A stretch of DNA of 35,382 nt. Origin: Clostridia bacterium. Lineage in GTDB: Bacteria; Bacillota; Clostridia; TANB77; CAG-508. Position numbers and translations under genes: made by a program. The notes under the pieces were generated by a model. It made no database searches. It worked only from the letters and a program-made list of their open reading frames with translations, and was not told the DNA's origin. Location of the stretch: NCBI GenBank assembly GCA_017530505.1, contig JAFXMI010000035.1:1-35382 (forward strand), read 5' to 3'. Positions 16,897-25,712 of the stretch are shown here, piece after piece (the stretch's first letter is position 1; the number at the start of each line of letters is the position of its first letter).

Positions 16897-17649
16897 GTGG
16901 AAAATAATGTAGAAAGAGAAAAAAAATTAATTTTAGTTGTTGATGATGAAAGAAATATTATGGATTTATTGGTTTTCAACTTGCAAAAAGAGGGATATGA
17001 TACTATAGAAGCATATGATGGTATAACTGCAGTTGATTTAGCTCTTAAAGAAAAACCAGATTTAATTTTATTAGATATAATGATACCAAAATTAGATGGT
17101 ATTTCAGTTTGTAAAAAGATTAGATATGCATTAAACATTTCTAATATACCAATTATTATGATTTCTGCTAGAGATACGGAATCTGATAAAATAGTTGGTC
17201 TTGAAATGGGTGCAGATGACTATATAACAAAACCATTTCAAATAAGAGAAGTTATGGCTAGAATTAAAGCTAATTTAAGAAAAGCAGAACTTAATTCAAA
17301 TATGGAAATATATCAAAATTCAAAACAAGAAGATAAGAGCAGTATAATCAAAGTTGGGGATTTGACTTTGGATCTTAAGAAAATAGAAGTTAGAGTTAAA
17401 GATGAAGTTATTAATTTAACAAAAAAAGAATTTGATGTTCTTAAATATTTAGCTAGCCAACCAGATCAGGTAGTAACTCGTGAAATGTTGCTTAGAGATG
17501 TTTGGGAATATGAAGAGTATGTTGGAGCTATCAGAACAATAGATGTTACAATGAATAGAATTAGAGATAAAATAGAAAAAGATAAGGCAAATCCTAAAAT
17601 ATTAATTACCAAAAGAGGTGTAGGTTATTATGTAACAGAAAAGGGATAG
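16897..17649 (+). CDS. OmpR/PhoB-family response regulator (WalR/PhoP-like)
   Basis: A 250-aa DNA-binding response regulator. The receiver domain shows ILVVDDERN (acidic pocket Asp16/17), phospho-acceptor Asp60 in LILLDIMIPKLDG, IMISARD and the conserved Lys in DDYITKPF. The C-terminal winged helix has LTKKEFDVLKYLASQPDQVV, LLRDVWEYEE and RTIDVTMNRIRDKI, ending KRGVGYYV. GTG start at 16897 with AAGGCGGG upstream. The cognate kinase gene follows but is separated by 375 bp holding an RNA candidate, a terminator and a separate promoter, so the pair may be expressed independently. The regulon cannot be told from sequence. Confidence 0.93.
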   Translation: MENNVEREKKLILVVDDERNIMDLLVFNLQKEGYDTIEAYDGITAVDLALKEKPDLILLDIMIPKLDGISVCKKIRYALNISNIPIIMISARDTESDKIVGLEMGADDYITKPFQIREVMARIKANLRKAELNSNMEIYQNSKQEDKSSIIKVGDLTLDLKKIEVRVKDEVINLTKKEFDVLKYLASQPDQVVTREMLLRDVWEYEEYVGAIRTIDVTMNRIRDKIEKDKANPKILITKRGVGYYVTEKG

Positions 17650-17719
17650 TTTTTACTTTTAATATGTAATATAATAACTTTTTGTATTGTTAAAATTTAT
17701 GACCGATGTCTTTTAATTT

Positions 17720-17900
17720 AGCTAAAACATATATAATACTAAAGAGCGAAAGGACGTCGCGAAGTGAGAACATATAGAGCCTCTTATTAATATATGTAGG
17801 GAATCTCATTACATGAGGGACGCTACCGCAATTAATTAGAGGCTCTGTTCAAACGTAGTAACTTAAGCTGTAGCGATTTAGTATTATATATGTTTCAGCT
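17720..17900 (+). ncRNA. Structured RNA candidate between the two-component genes
   Basis: A 181-nt unit closed by a perfect 19-bp stem (17725-17743 with 17877-17895), extended by AGCT/AGCT beyond one mismatch. Inside is a second long stem AGAGCCTCT / AGAGGCTCT (17776-17784, 17838-17846) continued by TATTAAT/ATTAAT, with an apical GTAG...CTAC helix and a CTCA-TTACA-TGAG hairpin. The 5' single-stranded part carries GCGAAAGGACGTCGCGAAG, the most GC-rich patch nearby. No ORF fits. The closed multi-helix layout suggests a Rfam-class RNA, perhaps raiA-like or 6S-like, but I cannot confirm a class from memory. A terminator follows at 17932. Confidence 0.6.
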
Positions 17901-17931
17901 TTTAATAATTTATATAAGATGTGAATTGTAA

Positions 17932-17963
17932 CTGTGTAGTAAAAAGATGCACAGATTTTTTTT
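17932..17963 (+). terminator. Probable terminator after the RNA candidate
   Basis: CTGTG (17932-17936) pairs with CACAG (17950-17954), followed by A and eight Ts. The stem is short, but the U tract is clear and the kinase promoter starts just after it. Confidence 0.5.
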
Positions 17964-17970
17964 ATTTCTC

Positions 17971-17999
17971 TTGAATAATATAATATAATTGTATATAAT
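17971..17999 (+). promoter_or_regulatory. Promoter of the histidine kinase gene
   Basis: TTGAAT (17971-17976), an exact 17-bp spacer, TATAAT (17994-17999). The start codon lies 26 bp downstream, with AGGAG between. Confidence 0.7.
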
Positions 18000-18024
18000 A
18001 TAAAAGAATAATAGGAGATTAACT

Positions 18025-19494
18025 ATGTTAAGAAGCATACAAATAAAAATAGTTATGATTTTTATGATTTTAGGTATCTTAATTATTGCATCTTTAGGAT
18101 TATTTTTTATATATAATTTAAATATAATAGATAATACAATTATGATAGATAAAATGACTGTTCAAGATGTTAAACTTCTTATTGAAAATCAAATGAACTA
18201 TACTAAAAACGTTATCTTTATTTTTTTATCAATTTTTACTATTATTATTTTTTTATTAGGTGCTTTTATTGCAAAGGTAATAATTGAGCCTATTTCTAGA
18301 TTAATAAAAAGTGCTGAAAAAATTACAAAAGGAGAGACTGTTGATCAGAAATTTCTTGGTGAGTCTAAAAAACACAAAAGAAGTGAAATAGATGATTTAG
18401 TAGACGCGTTTAGTTTAATTCATACAGAACTTAAAGAAAATTTGAATGAGGTAACTAGACAAAAAAATCAAATTGAAACAATTTTATTGCATATGACTGA
18501 TGGGGTAATTGCATTTAATATAGATGGAGACATTGTTCATATAAATCCAGCCGCAAAAACTTATTTAAATATAATGGAAAACATGAAATTTGAAGACATT
18601 TTTGAAAAGTTTAATGTTGATATTAATATGGAGAAGATAATTTATCTAGAAAACTGGACATCTTCTGAAAAAAAGTTAATTGTTGATGATAGAGCTATTA
18701 ATTTATTTTTTGCACCTTTTAAAAATGAAAATGATAGACCAGCTGGAGTTATTGTTGTTATACAAGATATAACAGAACATGTTAAGCTAGATAGTATGAG
18801 AAAACAGTTTGTTGCTGATGTTTCGCATGAACTTCAAACACCTATTACTACAATAATTGGATATTCTGAAACTTTGCTTGAAACAGAAGATGTTGACGTA
18901 AGTCTTCAAAAGAATTTTTTAAATAGGATTTTTTCAGAAGCTAATAGAATGTCACATCTCGTTAAAGATTTACTAACTCTTTCTAGATATGATACAGCAA
19001 AAGTTAAATTAGATAAGAGAGAATTTGATTTAGGAGAGTTAGTTAAATATATTTTTGAAGGTTTAAAATTTGAAATGGACAAAAAAAAGCAAATTGGAGA
19101 ATGCTTTGTAACTGCTGATGTTCCATTAGTTTATGCGGATAAAAGTGGTATAGAAAGGGTAATAATAAATATATTAACAAATGCTATAAAATATACTAAT
19201 GAAGGTGGAATAATAAAAGTTTATGTTGGTTTTGTTTACAATGATGCATATATAAAAATAATAGATAATGGAATTGGAATGACAAAAGAAGACTTAGATA
19301 AGATTTTTGAAAGATTTTATAGGGTAGATAAAGCTAGAACTAGAGAAATGGGTGGAACAGGTCTTGGATTATCTATTGCTAAAGAAATTCTAGAAAAGAA
19401 CAATAGCATTATTGATATAAAAAGTGAACTTGGAAAAGGTACAGAAGTTGTTATTAGAATTCCAACTAAAAAAGATAAAAATTTAAATGAATAA
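18025..19494 (+). CDS. Membrane sensor histidine kinase, WalK-like (HAMP-PAS-HisKA-HATPase)
   Basis: A 489-aa sensor kinase. Two membrane segments flank a very short external loop: IVMIFMILGILIIASLGLFF and VIFIFLSIFTIIIFLLGAFI. Then come HAMP (IIEPISRLIKSAEKIT), a PAS domain (about 150-250; ILLHMTDGVIAFNIDGD), the H-box FVADVSHELQTPITTI with His about 268 (Gln where Lys or Arg is usual before TP), the N box NILTNAIKYTNEGG, G1 DNGIGM, F box FYRVDKAR and G2 GGTGLGLSI. The short extracytoplasmic loop suggests sensing at or in the membrane or by the PAS domain. It most likely phosphorylates the response regulator at 16897. Confidence 0.93.
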   Translation: MLRSIQIKIVMIFMILGILIIASLGLFFIYNLNIIDNTIMIDKMTVQDVKLLIENQMNYTKNVIFIFLSIFTIIIFLLGAFIAKVIIEPISRLIKSAEKITKGETVDQKFLGESKKHKRSEIDDLVDAFSLIHTELKENLNEVTRQKNQIETILLHMTDGVIAFNIDGDIVHINPAAKTYLNIMENMKFEDIFEKFNVDINMEKIIYLENWTSSEKKLIVDDRAINLFFAPFKNENDRPAGVIVVIQDITEHVKLDSMRKQFVADVSHELQTPITTIIGYSETLLETEDVDVSLQKNFLNRIFSEANRMSHLVKDLLTLSRYDTAKVKLDKREFDLGELVKYIFEGLKFEMDKKKQIGECFVTADVPLVYADKSGIERVIINILTNAIKYTNEGGIIKVYVGFVYNDAYIKIIDNGIGMTKEDLDKIFERFYRVDKARTREMGGTGLGLSIAKEILEKNNSIIDIKSELGKGTEVVIRIPTKKDKNLNE

Positions 19495-19526
19495 AATTAC
19501 AAGAGATAGAAAGGAAGTTAAAAAAA

Positions 19527-20483
19527 ATGAGAATATTAAATAATTTAATTATTTTAACATCTAAAATGTCTACGATTTCAAACCAAGGTGTTACATCTAA
19601 TTTTAATGAAAAAAGTACTTTAAAAAGTACTTTAAGTAAAGGAGATATTTTTCCATTTATAATAGGATTAATACTTATTTTAATTGTTTTAATAATTGGA
19701 TATAAAATGGATAAAGATTCAGAATCCTTATATAAAGTAAAAAAACAAAAACAGAAAAATAAAATAAATGATGAGATAAAGGATAATTCTTTGGATTCAA
19801 AAGAAAAGGAAGAAAATTTTTATGTAGAGAATAATAAAAAAGATATTCCTTATGAGGAAGATGAAAATGAATATTATGAAAGTGATAAAAACTTCGAATA
19901 TGAAAATCATTTTAATGATGAAGAAGAATATGAAGAAGATGATATTAGTTTATTTAGTATTGAAAATGATAAAGAGAACAATTTAAGCGATGTAAATGAT
20001 ATTTATGAAGAAAATAATGACAAAATGGAAAATGAACCTGAAAATATAGATTCTGTTGAAGGACTAAATGAAAGAATTAATAGTTTAGATGATATTGTTG
20101 AAGATTCTAAAAATGAGAAAGAACAAGACGCAATTGATTTTTTAAACAGCTTAAATAAATTTAAAGAAGACGCTGAAAAAGAAAATAACATATCTAGTTT
20201 TACCACTGAATCTACATCAAAAGATATAGAAGAAATTGAATTTAAAAGTAATATTAAAGAAGAAAATGAAAACAAAAATAAAAAAAGATATACAAAGAAA
20301 AAAGAAGATACATCAGAACAAATTGATACAAATTTTTTAGAACAAATAGAAAAAAATATGCAAAAAGACCAAGAAGAGAGAATAAAAAAGTCTAAAGCAA
20401 AAAATTCTAAAGAACAAAAAAATGATGATATTAAAAGCGAAGAGGAAAATAAACCTAAAAAAAGAGGAAGAAAAAGCAAATAA
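19527..20483 (+). CDS. Single-pass membrane protein with a long acidic disordered tail, unknown function
   Basis: A 318-aa protein. The N-terminal ~40 residues are Ser/Thr/Asn-rich, followed by one membrane helix (IFPFIIGLILILIVLIIGYK, about 43-62), then ~250 residues dominated by Glu, Asp, Asn, Lys and Ser with no hydrophobic core. It ends in a basic patch (KPKKRGRKSK). The tail is probably cytoplasmic and disordered. AAGGAAG precedes the ATG. It sits 32 bp after the kinase and 34 bp before lepB, so it is likely in that transcript. No family recognised. Confidence 0.7.
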   Translation: MRILNNLIILTSKMSTISNQGVTSNFNEKSTLKSTLSKGDIFPFIIGLILILIVLIIGYKMDKDSESLYKVKKQKQKNKINDEIKDNSLDSKEKEENFYVENNKKDIPYEEDENEYYESDKNFEYENHFNDEEEYEEDDISLFSIENDKENNLSDVNDIYEENNDKMENEPENIDSVEGLNERINSLDDIVEDSKNEKEQDAIDFLNSLNKFKEDAEKENNISSFTTESTSKDIEEIEFKSNIKEENENKNKKRYTKKKEDTSEQIDTNFLEQIEKNMQKDQEERIKKSKAKNSKEQKNDDIKSEEENKPKKRGRKSK

Positions 20484-20517
20484 TAAAAACATAATATTGT
20501 AAGAGGAGATTTTTAAG

Positions 20518-21150
20518 ATGAATGAAGGTTTGAAAAATGTGTTAGAATGGGTATATTGTATTGTTATAGCTTTAGTATTAGCATTATTGTTTAGATATTT
20601 TATTGGTACACCTACAATTGTTAAGCAAAGGTCAATGTTTCCTACATTAAAAGAAGATCAAAGGTTAATGTTAAATAGAACAATGAGAATAACAGGAAGA
20701 ACGCCAAAAATTGGGGAAATAATTACTTTTGAAGCACCAGATGTTACATATTATGATAATCATGAACTAGACAAAACAAATCCAATTGCAATTTACAGCA
20801 GTGAGCCAAAAAATATTTTTTCTAAATTTGTATATTATTCTTTGGAAATAACTAAAAAAAGTTTTATTAAAAGAGTAATTGCATTAGAAGGAGATCATGT
20901 TAAAATACAGGATAATAAAGTTTATGTAAATGGTGAAATTTTAAAAGAAGATTATATATCAATTGATGTAATTACAAAATCAGATAAATTTAACGATTTT
21001 ATTGTACCAGAAGGATATATTTTTGCTATGGGTGATAATAGAACTAAAAGTACAGATTGCAGAGATTTTGGATGTATTCCATTAAATAAAGTTGAAGGTA
21101 TTGTAATATTTAGATTTTGGCCTTTTAATACATGGGGTAGAATTAAATAA
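20518..21150 (+). CDS. lepB: Signal peptidase I
   Basis: A 210-aa membrane-anchored serine endopeptidase that cleaves signal peptides of secreted proteins. An N-terminal anchor (VYCIVIALVLALLFRYFIG, about 12-30) is followed by box B with the nucleophile Ser39 in KQRSMFPTL, box D with the general-base Lys118 in FIKRVIALEGD, and box E GDNRTKSTDCRDFG. The insert between boxes C and D is longer than in the smallest family members. AGAGGAG precedes ATG 20518. Followed by holB after 20 bp. Confidence 0.95.
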   Translation: MNEGLKNVLEWVYCIVIALVLALLFRYFIGTPTIVKQRSMFPTLKEDQRLMLNRTMRITGRTPKIGEIITFEAPDVTYYDNHELDKTNPIAIYSSEPKNIFSKFVYYSLEITKKSFIKRVIALEGDHVKIQDNKVYVNGEILKEDYISIDVITKSDKFNDFIVPEGYIFAMGDNRTKSTDCRDFGCIPLNKVEGIVIFRFWPFNTWGRIK

Positions 21151-21170
21151 ATATAAAGGAAGAATTAATA

Positions 21171-22056
21171 TTGGAATTTAAAAAAGTTATAGGTAACCAA
21201 GAGATTAAGAATTATTTAATAAAAAGTATAGATAATAATAATATAATGCATTCATATTTATTTATTCGGAACAGAAGGTATAGGAAAAAAAATTTTAGCA
21301 AAAGATTTTGCAAAAAAAATACTATGTCTAAATACAAAAGATGAAACATGTACATGTAAATCGTGTACATGTTTTGATAGTGGAAATCATCCAGATTTTT
21401 CTATTTTAAATGAGAGTGAAAGTGGTATAAAAATTTCTGATGTCAGATCTGTTATAGATAAAGTTATTGAAAAACCTATTTTATCAGATAGAAAAGTTTA
21501 TATAATTAATAATAGTGAAATGCTAAATACAGAGTCTCAAAATTGTATATTAAAAACCTTAGAAGAACCACCTGAATTTGTAACTTTTATACTTATTGCT
21601 TCTAATGAGAGTTTATTGCTTAATACTATTAAATCTAGATGTATGATATTAAAGTTTAAAGATATTCCAGATGATTTAATTAAAAAATTTGCTATTGAAA
21701 ATCTTGGGTACAATGAACTAAGTAAAAATCAAATAAAATTTTTTAGAGGAAGTATAGGAAATTGTATAAAATACAAAGATAAAAGTGAGAAATTTTTTAT
21801 GATAGAAGAATTAATAAATAACTTGTCAAAAAAAGATATTATAGATATAATGCTTAATGCAAAAATTATCTATGATAAGGAAAATATATATGATATTTTA
21901 GATTATATTATTGTTTGCTTATACGAAATGGATAATAGAAAACGTTTAAATTGTATAAAATATGTAAATGAATGTATTACTAAATTAAAAGCCAATGCAA
22001 ATTTTGATATGAGTATTGACACACTTTTATTTAAAATAAGTAAGGAATTAAGTTAA
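21171..22056 (+). CDS. holB: DNA polymerase III delta' subunit, read through a +1 shift at the Walker A loop
   Basis: Clamp-loader subunit, joined length 294 aa. TTG 21171 follows AAGGAAG. The N-terminus is MEFKKVIGNQEIKNYLIKSI, then IMHSYLFI, after which the zero frame hits CGG (21267) and soon stops. Skipping the C gives SYLFIGTEGIGKKILAKDFA, followed by the zinc module (CLNTKDETCTCKSCTC), HPDF, KISDVRSVID, KVYIINNSEMLN and ILKTLEEPPEFVTFIL, all classical delta' landmarks. The shift falls exactly at the first Gly of the P-loop. holB is expected to be essential, so the gene must be decoded. The order lepB-holB-ricT continues without gaps; holB next to ricT is usual in Firmicutes. Confidence 0.93.
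21267..21270 (+). other. +1 frameshift site CGGA in holB
   Basis: TTT-ATT-C-GGA-ACA. The P-site codon is ATT (Ile). Without the shift the product ends after about 25 unrelated residues. Confidence 0.8.
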
Positions 22057-22107
22057 AAATTAAACAATTATTAAATTATTTTATTTTTAACAAAAGGGAG
22101 TAAGAAA

Positions 22108-23025
22108 ATGAAAAATGTAGCAGGAATTAGGTTTAAAAAACCTGGAAAAATATATTTTTTTGATATTAATGATTTACCAATTGAAAGAGGAATGCATGTT
22201 ATTGTTGATACAAATTTGGGAGATGAATATGGAGAAGTAGTATTTCCTAAAAAGGAAGTTAATGAATCTGAAATTAATGAGCCTCTTAAAAAAATTATTA
22301 GAATTGCAACAGAAAAAGATGAAAAAAGAAGGGCAGAGTTTAAAAAGAAAGAACCTGAAGCTTTAGAAATTTGCAAAGAAAAGATTAAAAAACATAATCT
22401 TCAAATGAAGTTGTTAAATTGTGAATATAAGTATGATGGATCAAAGCTTATATTTTATTTTACTGCTGATGGAAGAATAGATTTTAGAGATTTAGTAAAA
22501 GATTTAGCAGCTATTTTTAAAACTAGAATAGAACTTAGACAAATTGGAGTTAGAGATGAAGTTAGAATGCTGGATGGAAATGGAATTTGTGGTCGTAGAC
22601 TTTGTTGTTGTTCTTTTTTAGGTAATTTTGAAACTGTATCTATTAAAATGGCTAAAGAGCAAAATATTTCATTAAATCCGTCTAAAATTTCAGGTAATTG
22701 TGGAAGATTAATGTGTTGTTTTAAATATGAACAATGTGTTTATGATGAAAAATTAAAAAAACTTCCTAAGGTTGGTGCAATTGTTAAAACTGAAGAGGGA
22801 ACTGGAGAAGTGGCTTCAGTAGAAATTTTAAAAGAAGTTCTAAGAGTAAAATATAAAGATGGAGACGAATATTATTATAAAAAACACCCAGTTGACGAAG
22901 TTCTTGTAATTAAAGATGTCAATTCAAATGAAGTTAAAATTGATGTAGAAAATGAAGAAGATTTAAAAAAATTAGAACAACTGGAACAATTAGATAGAGA
23001 TGATGAAAATAATAATATTGAATAA
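22108..23025 (+). CDS. ricT: PSP1-domain protein RicT (YaaT)
   Basis: RicT is part of the RicA-RicF-RicT (YmcA-YlbF-YaaT) complex, which carries Fe-S clusters and supports RNase Y-dependent mRNA processing in Bacillus. The 305-aa protein has the N-terminal KNVAGIRFKKPGKIYFFD, ERGMHVIVDTNLGDEYGEVV and the PSP1 core DFRDLVKDLAAIFKTRIELR followed by GVRDEVRMLDG. Cysteine-rich motifs CGRRLCCC and GNCGRLMCCFKYE are typical. The C-terminal ~45 residues are acidic. AAGGGAG precedes the ATG. Its position just downstream of holB matches other Firmicutes. Confidence 0.93.
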   Translation: MKNVAGIRFKKPGKIYFFDINDLPIERGMHVIVDTNLGDEYGEVVFPKKEVNESEINEPLKKIIRIATEKDEKRRAEFKKKEPEALEICKEKIKKHNLQMKLLNCEYKYDGSKLIFYFTADGRIDFRDLVKDLAAIFKTRIELRQIGVRDEVRMLDGNGICGRRLCCCSFLGNFETVSIKMAKEQNISLNPSKISGNCGRLMCCFKYEQCVYDEKLKKLPKVGAIVKTEEGTGEVASVEILKEVLRVKYKDGDEYYYKKHPVDEVLVIKDVNSNEVKIDVENEEDLKKLEQLEQLDRDDENNNIE

Positions 23026-23063
23026 AAACTATAATTTATATACTTTAATAGGAGTAATTAAAA

Positions 23064-24353
23064 ATGAAAACACTTATAACAAATTGCTATATACTTGATA
23101 TGGTAGGAGATATACCAAAAATTACAAGAAAAGATATTTTAATAAATGAAAATATAATAGATATAATAGATGAAAATATTTCAATAGATGATTTCGAATG
23201 TCAAAGAATAAATGCTAAAGGAATGTTAATAATGCCAGGACTAGTAAATACTCATTCACATGCTGCAATGAGTATTTTTAGAGGCTATAAAGATGATAAA
23301 ATGCTTATGGATTGGCTTGAAAATGCTATTTTTCCTGTAGAAGAAAAATTAGAGCCAGAGGATATTTATTGGAATGCTTATTTATCTTGTTTAGAAATGA
23401 TCAAATCAGGAACAACAACGTGTAATGATATGTATTTTGGCATGGATAAAACAATAGAAGCAATGATCGAAACAGGAATTAGGGGAGTTGTTTCATGGTG
23501 TATTACAGATGATTCAATAAAAGACAAGCCTGAAAAAACAAGTGAATTTGTTAAAAAATATAATAAAGATAAAAATAGCAGAATAAAGGTTTTAGTTTCA
23601 GCACATGCACCGTATACTTGTAATCCAGATACAATTAAGCTTTGCGTAGATTTAGCAAAAGAACTAAATACGGGAATTCATATTCATTTAGCAGAAACAC
23701 AAGATGAAGCTCGTATTGTTAAGGATAGATATGAAAAAAGTAGTACAGAATATTTAGCAGATTTAGGCGTATTTGATGTACCAGTTATATTAGCACATGG
23801 TATATATATTTCAGATTCAGATATTGCTCTTATGAAAAAGAAAAATATAAAGGGTGGGATTTCCCATAATCCTATAAGTAATTGTAAATTATCTTCAGGA
23901 ATATGTGATGTTGTTAAATTAAGAAAAAATGGTTTTAATGTTGGGCTAGGTACAGATGGTATTGGAAGCACTACAACACTAGATATGTTTGAAGAAATGA
24001 AAACGGCGGCATATCTTCAAAAAATAAATACAATGGAACCTACTTCAATAAATGCTTATGAAATATTAAAAATGGCTACAATTGAAGGTGCTAGAGTATT
24101 AGGAATGGAAAATCAAATAGGTACAATTGAATGTGGCAAAAAAGCAGATTTAATTTTTATTAAAACAGACAAAATTCATCTTCAACCAGAAAATGATGTT
24201 TGTAGTAATATTGTATATTCGGCAAATGGATCTGATGTTGAGATGGTAATGATAGATGGTAAAATAGTTATGCAACATAGAAAGATGACTAATTTAGATG
24301 AAAAAGATGTTATTCGTCATGTTAAAAAAATTGCTAAAAGACTTTGCAAGTAG
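23064..24353 (+). CDS. mtaD: 5-methylthioadenosine / S-adenosylhomocysteine deaminase
   Basis: A 429-aa amidohydrolase that deaminates SAH or MTA to the inosyl forms, feeding the methyl-cycle salvage. Metal-binding residues are visible in MPGLVNTHSHAAMS (His-x-His), VSAHAPYTC, IHIHLAETQDEA, ILAHGIY and the catalytic Asp in GLGTDGIGS. The C-terminal composite beta domain contains GTIECGKKADLIFI. Closely related TrzA/ATZ-type guanine or chlorohydrolase members cannot be fully excluded. Preceded by AGGAG; followed by a strong terminator. Confidence 0.88.
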   Translation: MKTLITNCYILDMVGDIPKITRKDILINENIIDIIDENISIDDFECQRINAKGMLIMPGLVNTHSHAAMSIFRGYKDDKMLMDWLENAIFPVEEKLEPEDIYWNAYLSCLEMIKSGTTTCNDMYFGMDKTIEAMIETGIRGVVSWCITDDSIKDKPEKTSEFVKKYNKDKNSRIKVLVSAHAPYTCNPDTIKLCVDLAKELNTGIHIHLAETQDEARIVKDRYEKSSTEYLADLGVFDVPVILAHGIYISDSDIALMKKKNIKGGISHNPISNCKLSSGICDVVKLRKNGFNVGLGTDGIGSTTTLDMFEEMKTAAYLQKINTMEPTSINAYEILKMATIEGARVLGMENQIGTIECGKKADLIFIKTDKIHLQPENDVCSNIVYSANGSDVEMVMIDGKIVMQHRKMTNLDEKDVIRHVKKIAKRLCK

Positions 24354-24392
24354 TTATTATTAAAATAGGGTAACAGCTTTATAATAATATTA

Positions 24393-24430
24393 AAAAAGAT
24401 GATTTCCTGAAATATGGAAATCATCTTTTT
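24393..24430. terminator. Bidirectional terminator between mtaD and the ferredoxin/por operon
   Basis: AAAAAGATGATTTCC pairs with GGAAATCATCTTTTT around an 8-base loop. U tracts follow on both strands, so it serves convergent transcripts. Confidence 0.9.
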
Positions 24431-24478
24431 AACAGAAAAATGTTTTTAATTATACAAAAAGTAAACATCTACTAAAAA

Positions 24479-24652
24479 CTAGTCATTACTTTCTGGAGCA
24501 GAAACAGGACAAACAGCAGCACAAGTACCACAGCTAATGCAAACAGTTTCGTCAATAATATATTTATCTTCTCCTTTATTAATACAATTCATTGGGCAAG
24601 CAGATGCGCAAGCACCACAACTAATACATTTATCAGTAATTTTATATGCCAT
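24479..24652 (-). CDS. Small 2[4Fe-4S] ferredoxin
   Basis: A 57-aa protein with two classical clusters: CISCGACASACP and CISCGTCAAVCP, with a short linker and an SAPESND tail. The start (MAYKITDKC) has AAAGGAGG nine bases upstream. It is the last gene of the minus-strand por cluster, 101 bp after porB, and is a natural electron acceptor for pyruvate:ferredoxin oxidoreductase. It is distinct from the PorD subunit. Small size makes it easy to miss in automated calls. Confidence 0.93.
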   Translation of the reverse strand: MAYKITDKCISCGACASACPMNCINKGEDKYIIDETVCISCGTCAAVCPVSAPESND

Positions 24653-24753
24653 TTTTTATTCCTCCTTTATAAACTATAATTATTATATAAGATATTTTAA
24701 TAAAATTCAATAAATTATTATTATTTTTTTGGTATATTGATTTTTTTGAAATT

Positions 24754-25710
24754 TTAATCTTTTTTATTAGTAATCTCTTCTAAATTTAGAAGTTCTTGCC
24801 ATCTTGAATCTACTTCTTTTTGGAAATCTTCAATCATCCACTCATTTCCTGGGTTAAACATATGTTTAAATCTTTTTTGAGGCTTTAAAAATTCTTCAAT
24901 TGGAAGTTTTTTTGCTGGTTTATAATTAATTTTATATACACCATTTTCAACTTCATAAAGTGGCCAATAGCAAGTTTCAATAGCAAGTTTATTGATTAAC
25001 ATTAAATCTTCTGTATTATATCCCCATCCTCTAGGGCATGGTGATAAAACATTTAAGAAACAAGGACCTTCAGTATAAATTGCTTTTTCAGCTTTTTCAT
25101 ATAAATCTTTAAAATTTAAATATGGAGCCGTTTGAGCAACATATGGAAGATGATGTCCTACCATAATTTTTGCTAAATCTTTACGAGCTTGCATTTTACC
25201 AGGTATTTTGGTTCCTGCAGGAGTTGTTGTAGTATCTGCATATTTTGGAGTTGCAGAAGAACGCTGAATACCTGTATTCATATATGCACCATTATCATAG
25301 CATACATAAACCATATCATGTCCTCTTTCCATAGCACCAGATAAAGATTGTAAACCTATATCGTATGTTCCACCATCTCCACCAAAAGCAATAAATTTTG
25401 TATTCTTATCTTTAGGTAATTTACCTTGAGCTTTCATTGATTTGTAAGCAGCTTCAACTCCGGATAAAGTAGAAGCAGCATTTTCAAAAGCTGTATGAAT
25501 AAAAGAGTCTGTCCAAGCTGTATATGGATAAATAAAAGTGGAAACTTCCATACAACCTGTAGCATTAGCGACTACAACATGATCTTCTGGTTTAACAGCT
25601 CTTAATATCATTCTAGCAACTGGTGGAGCACCACAACCTGCACACATTCTATGACCAGAAGTTAATCTTGATGGCTTTTGGCCAACTATTTCTTTAACAT
25701 TATAAGCCAT
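24754..25710 (-). CDS. porB: Pyruvate (2-oxoacid):ferredoxin oxidoreductase beta subunit
   Basis: A 318-aa thiamine-diphosphate-binding subunit of the four-subunit enzyme that oxidises pyruvate to acetyl-CoA and CO2 with reduction of ferredoxin. Visible are HRMCAGCGAPP (cluster cysteines), ANATGCMEVST, the ThDP/Mg motif FGGDGGTYDIGLQSLSGA, CYDNGAYMNTGIQRS and NVLSPCPRGW. The start is 2 bases from the porA stop, implying coupling. Substrate assignment to pyruvate rather than another 2-oxoacid follows from the overall resemblance and operon form. Confidence 0.92.
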   Translation of the reverse strand: MAYNVKEIVGQKPSRLTSGHRMCAGCGAPPVARMILRAVKPEDHVVVANATGCMEVSTFIYPYTAWTDSFIHTAFENAASTLSGVEAAYKSMKAQGKLPKDKNTKFIAFGGDGGTYDIGLQSLSGAMERGHDMVYVCYDNGAYMNTGIQRSSATPKYADTTTTPAGTKIPGKMQARKDLAKIMVGHHLPYVAQTAPYLNFKDLYEKAEKAIYTEGPCFLNVLSPCPRGWGYNTEDLMLINKLAIETCYWPLYEVENGVYKINYKPAKKLPIEEFLKPQKRFKHMFNPGNEWMIEDFQKEVDSRWQELLNLEEITNKKD

Positions 25711-25712
25711 TT

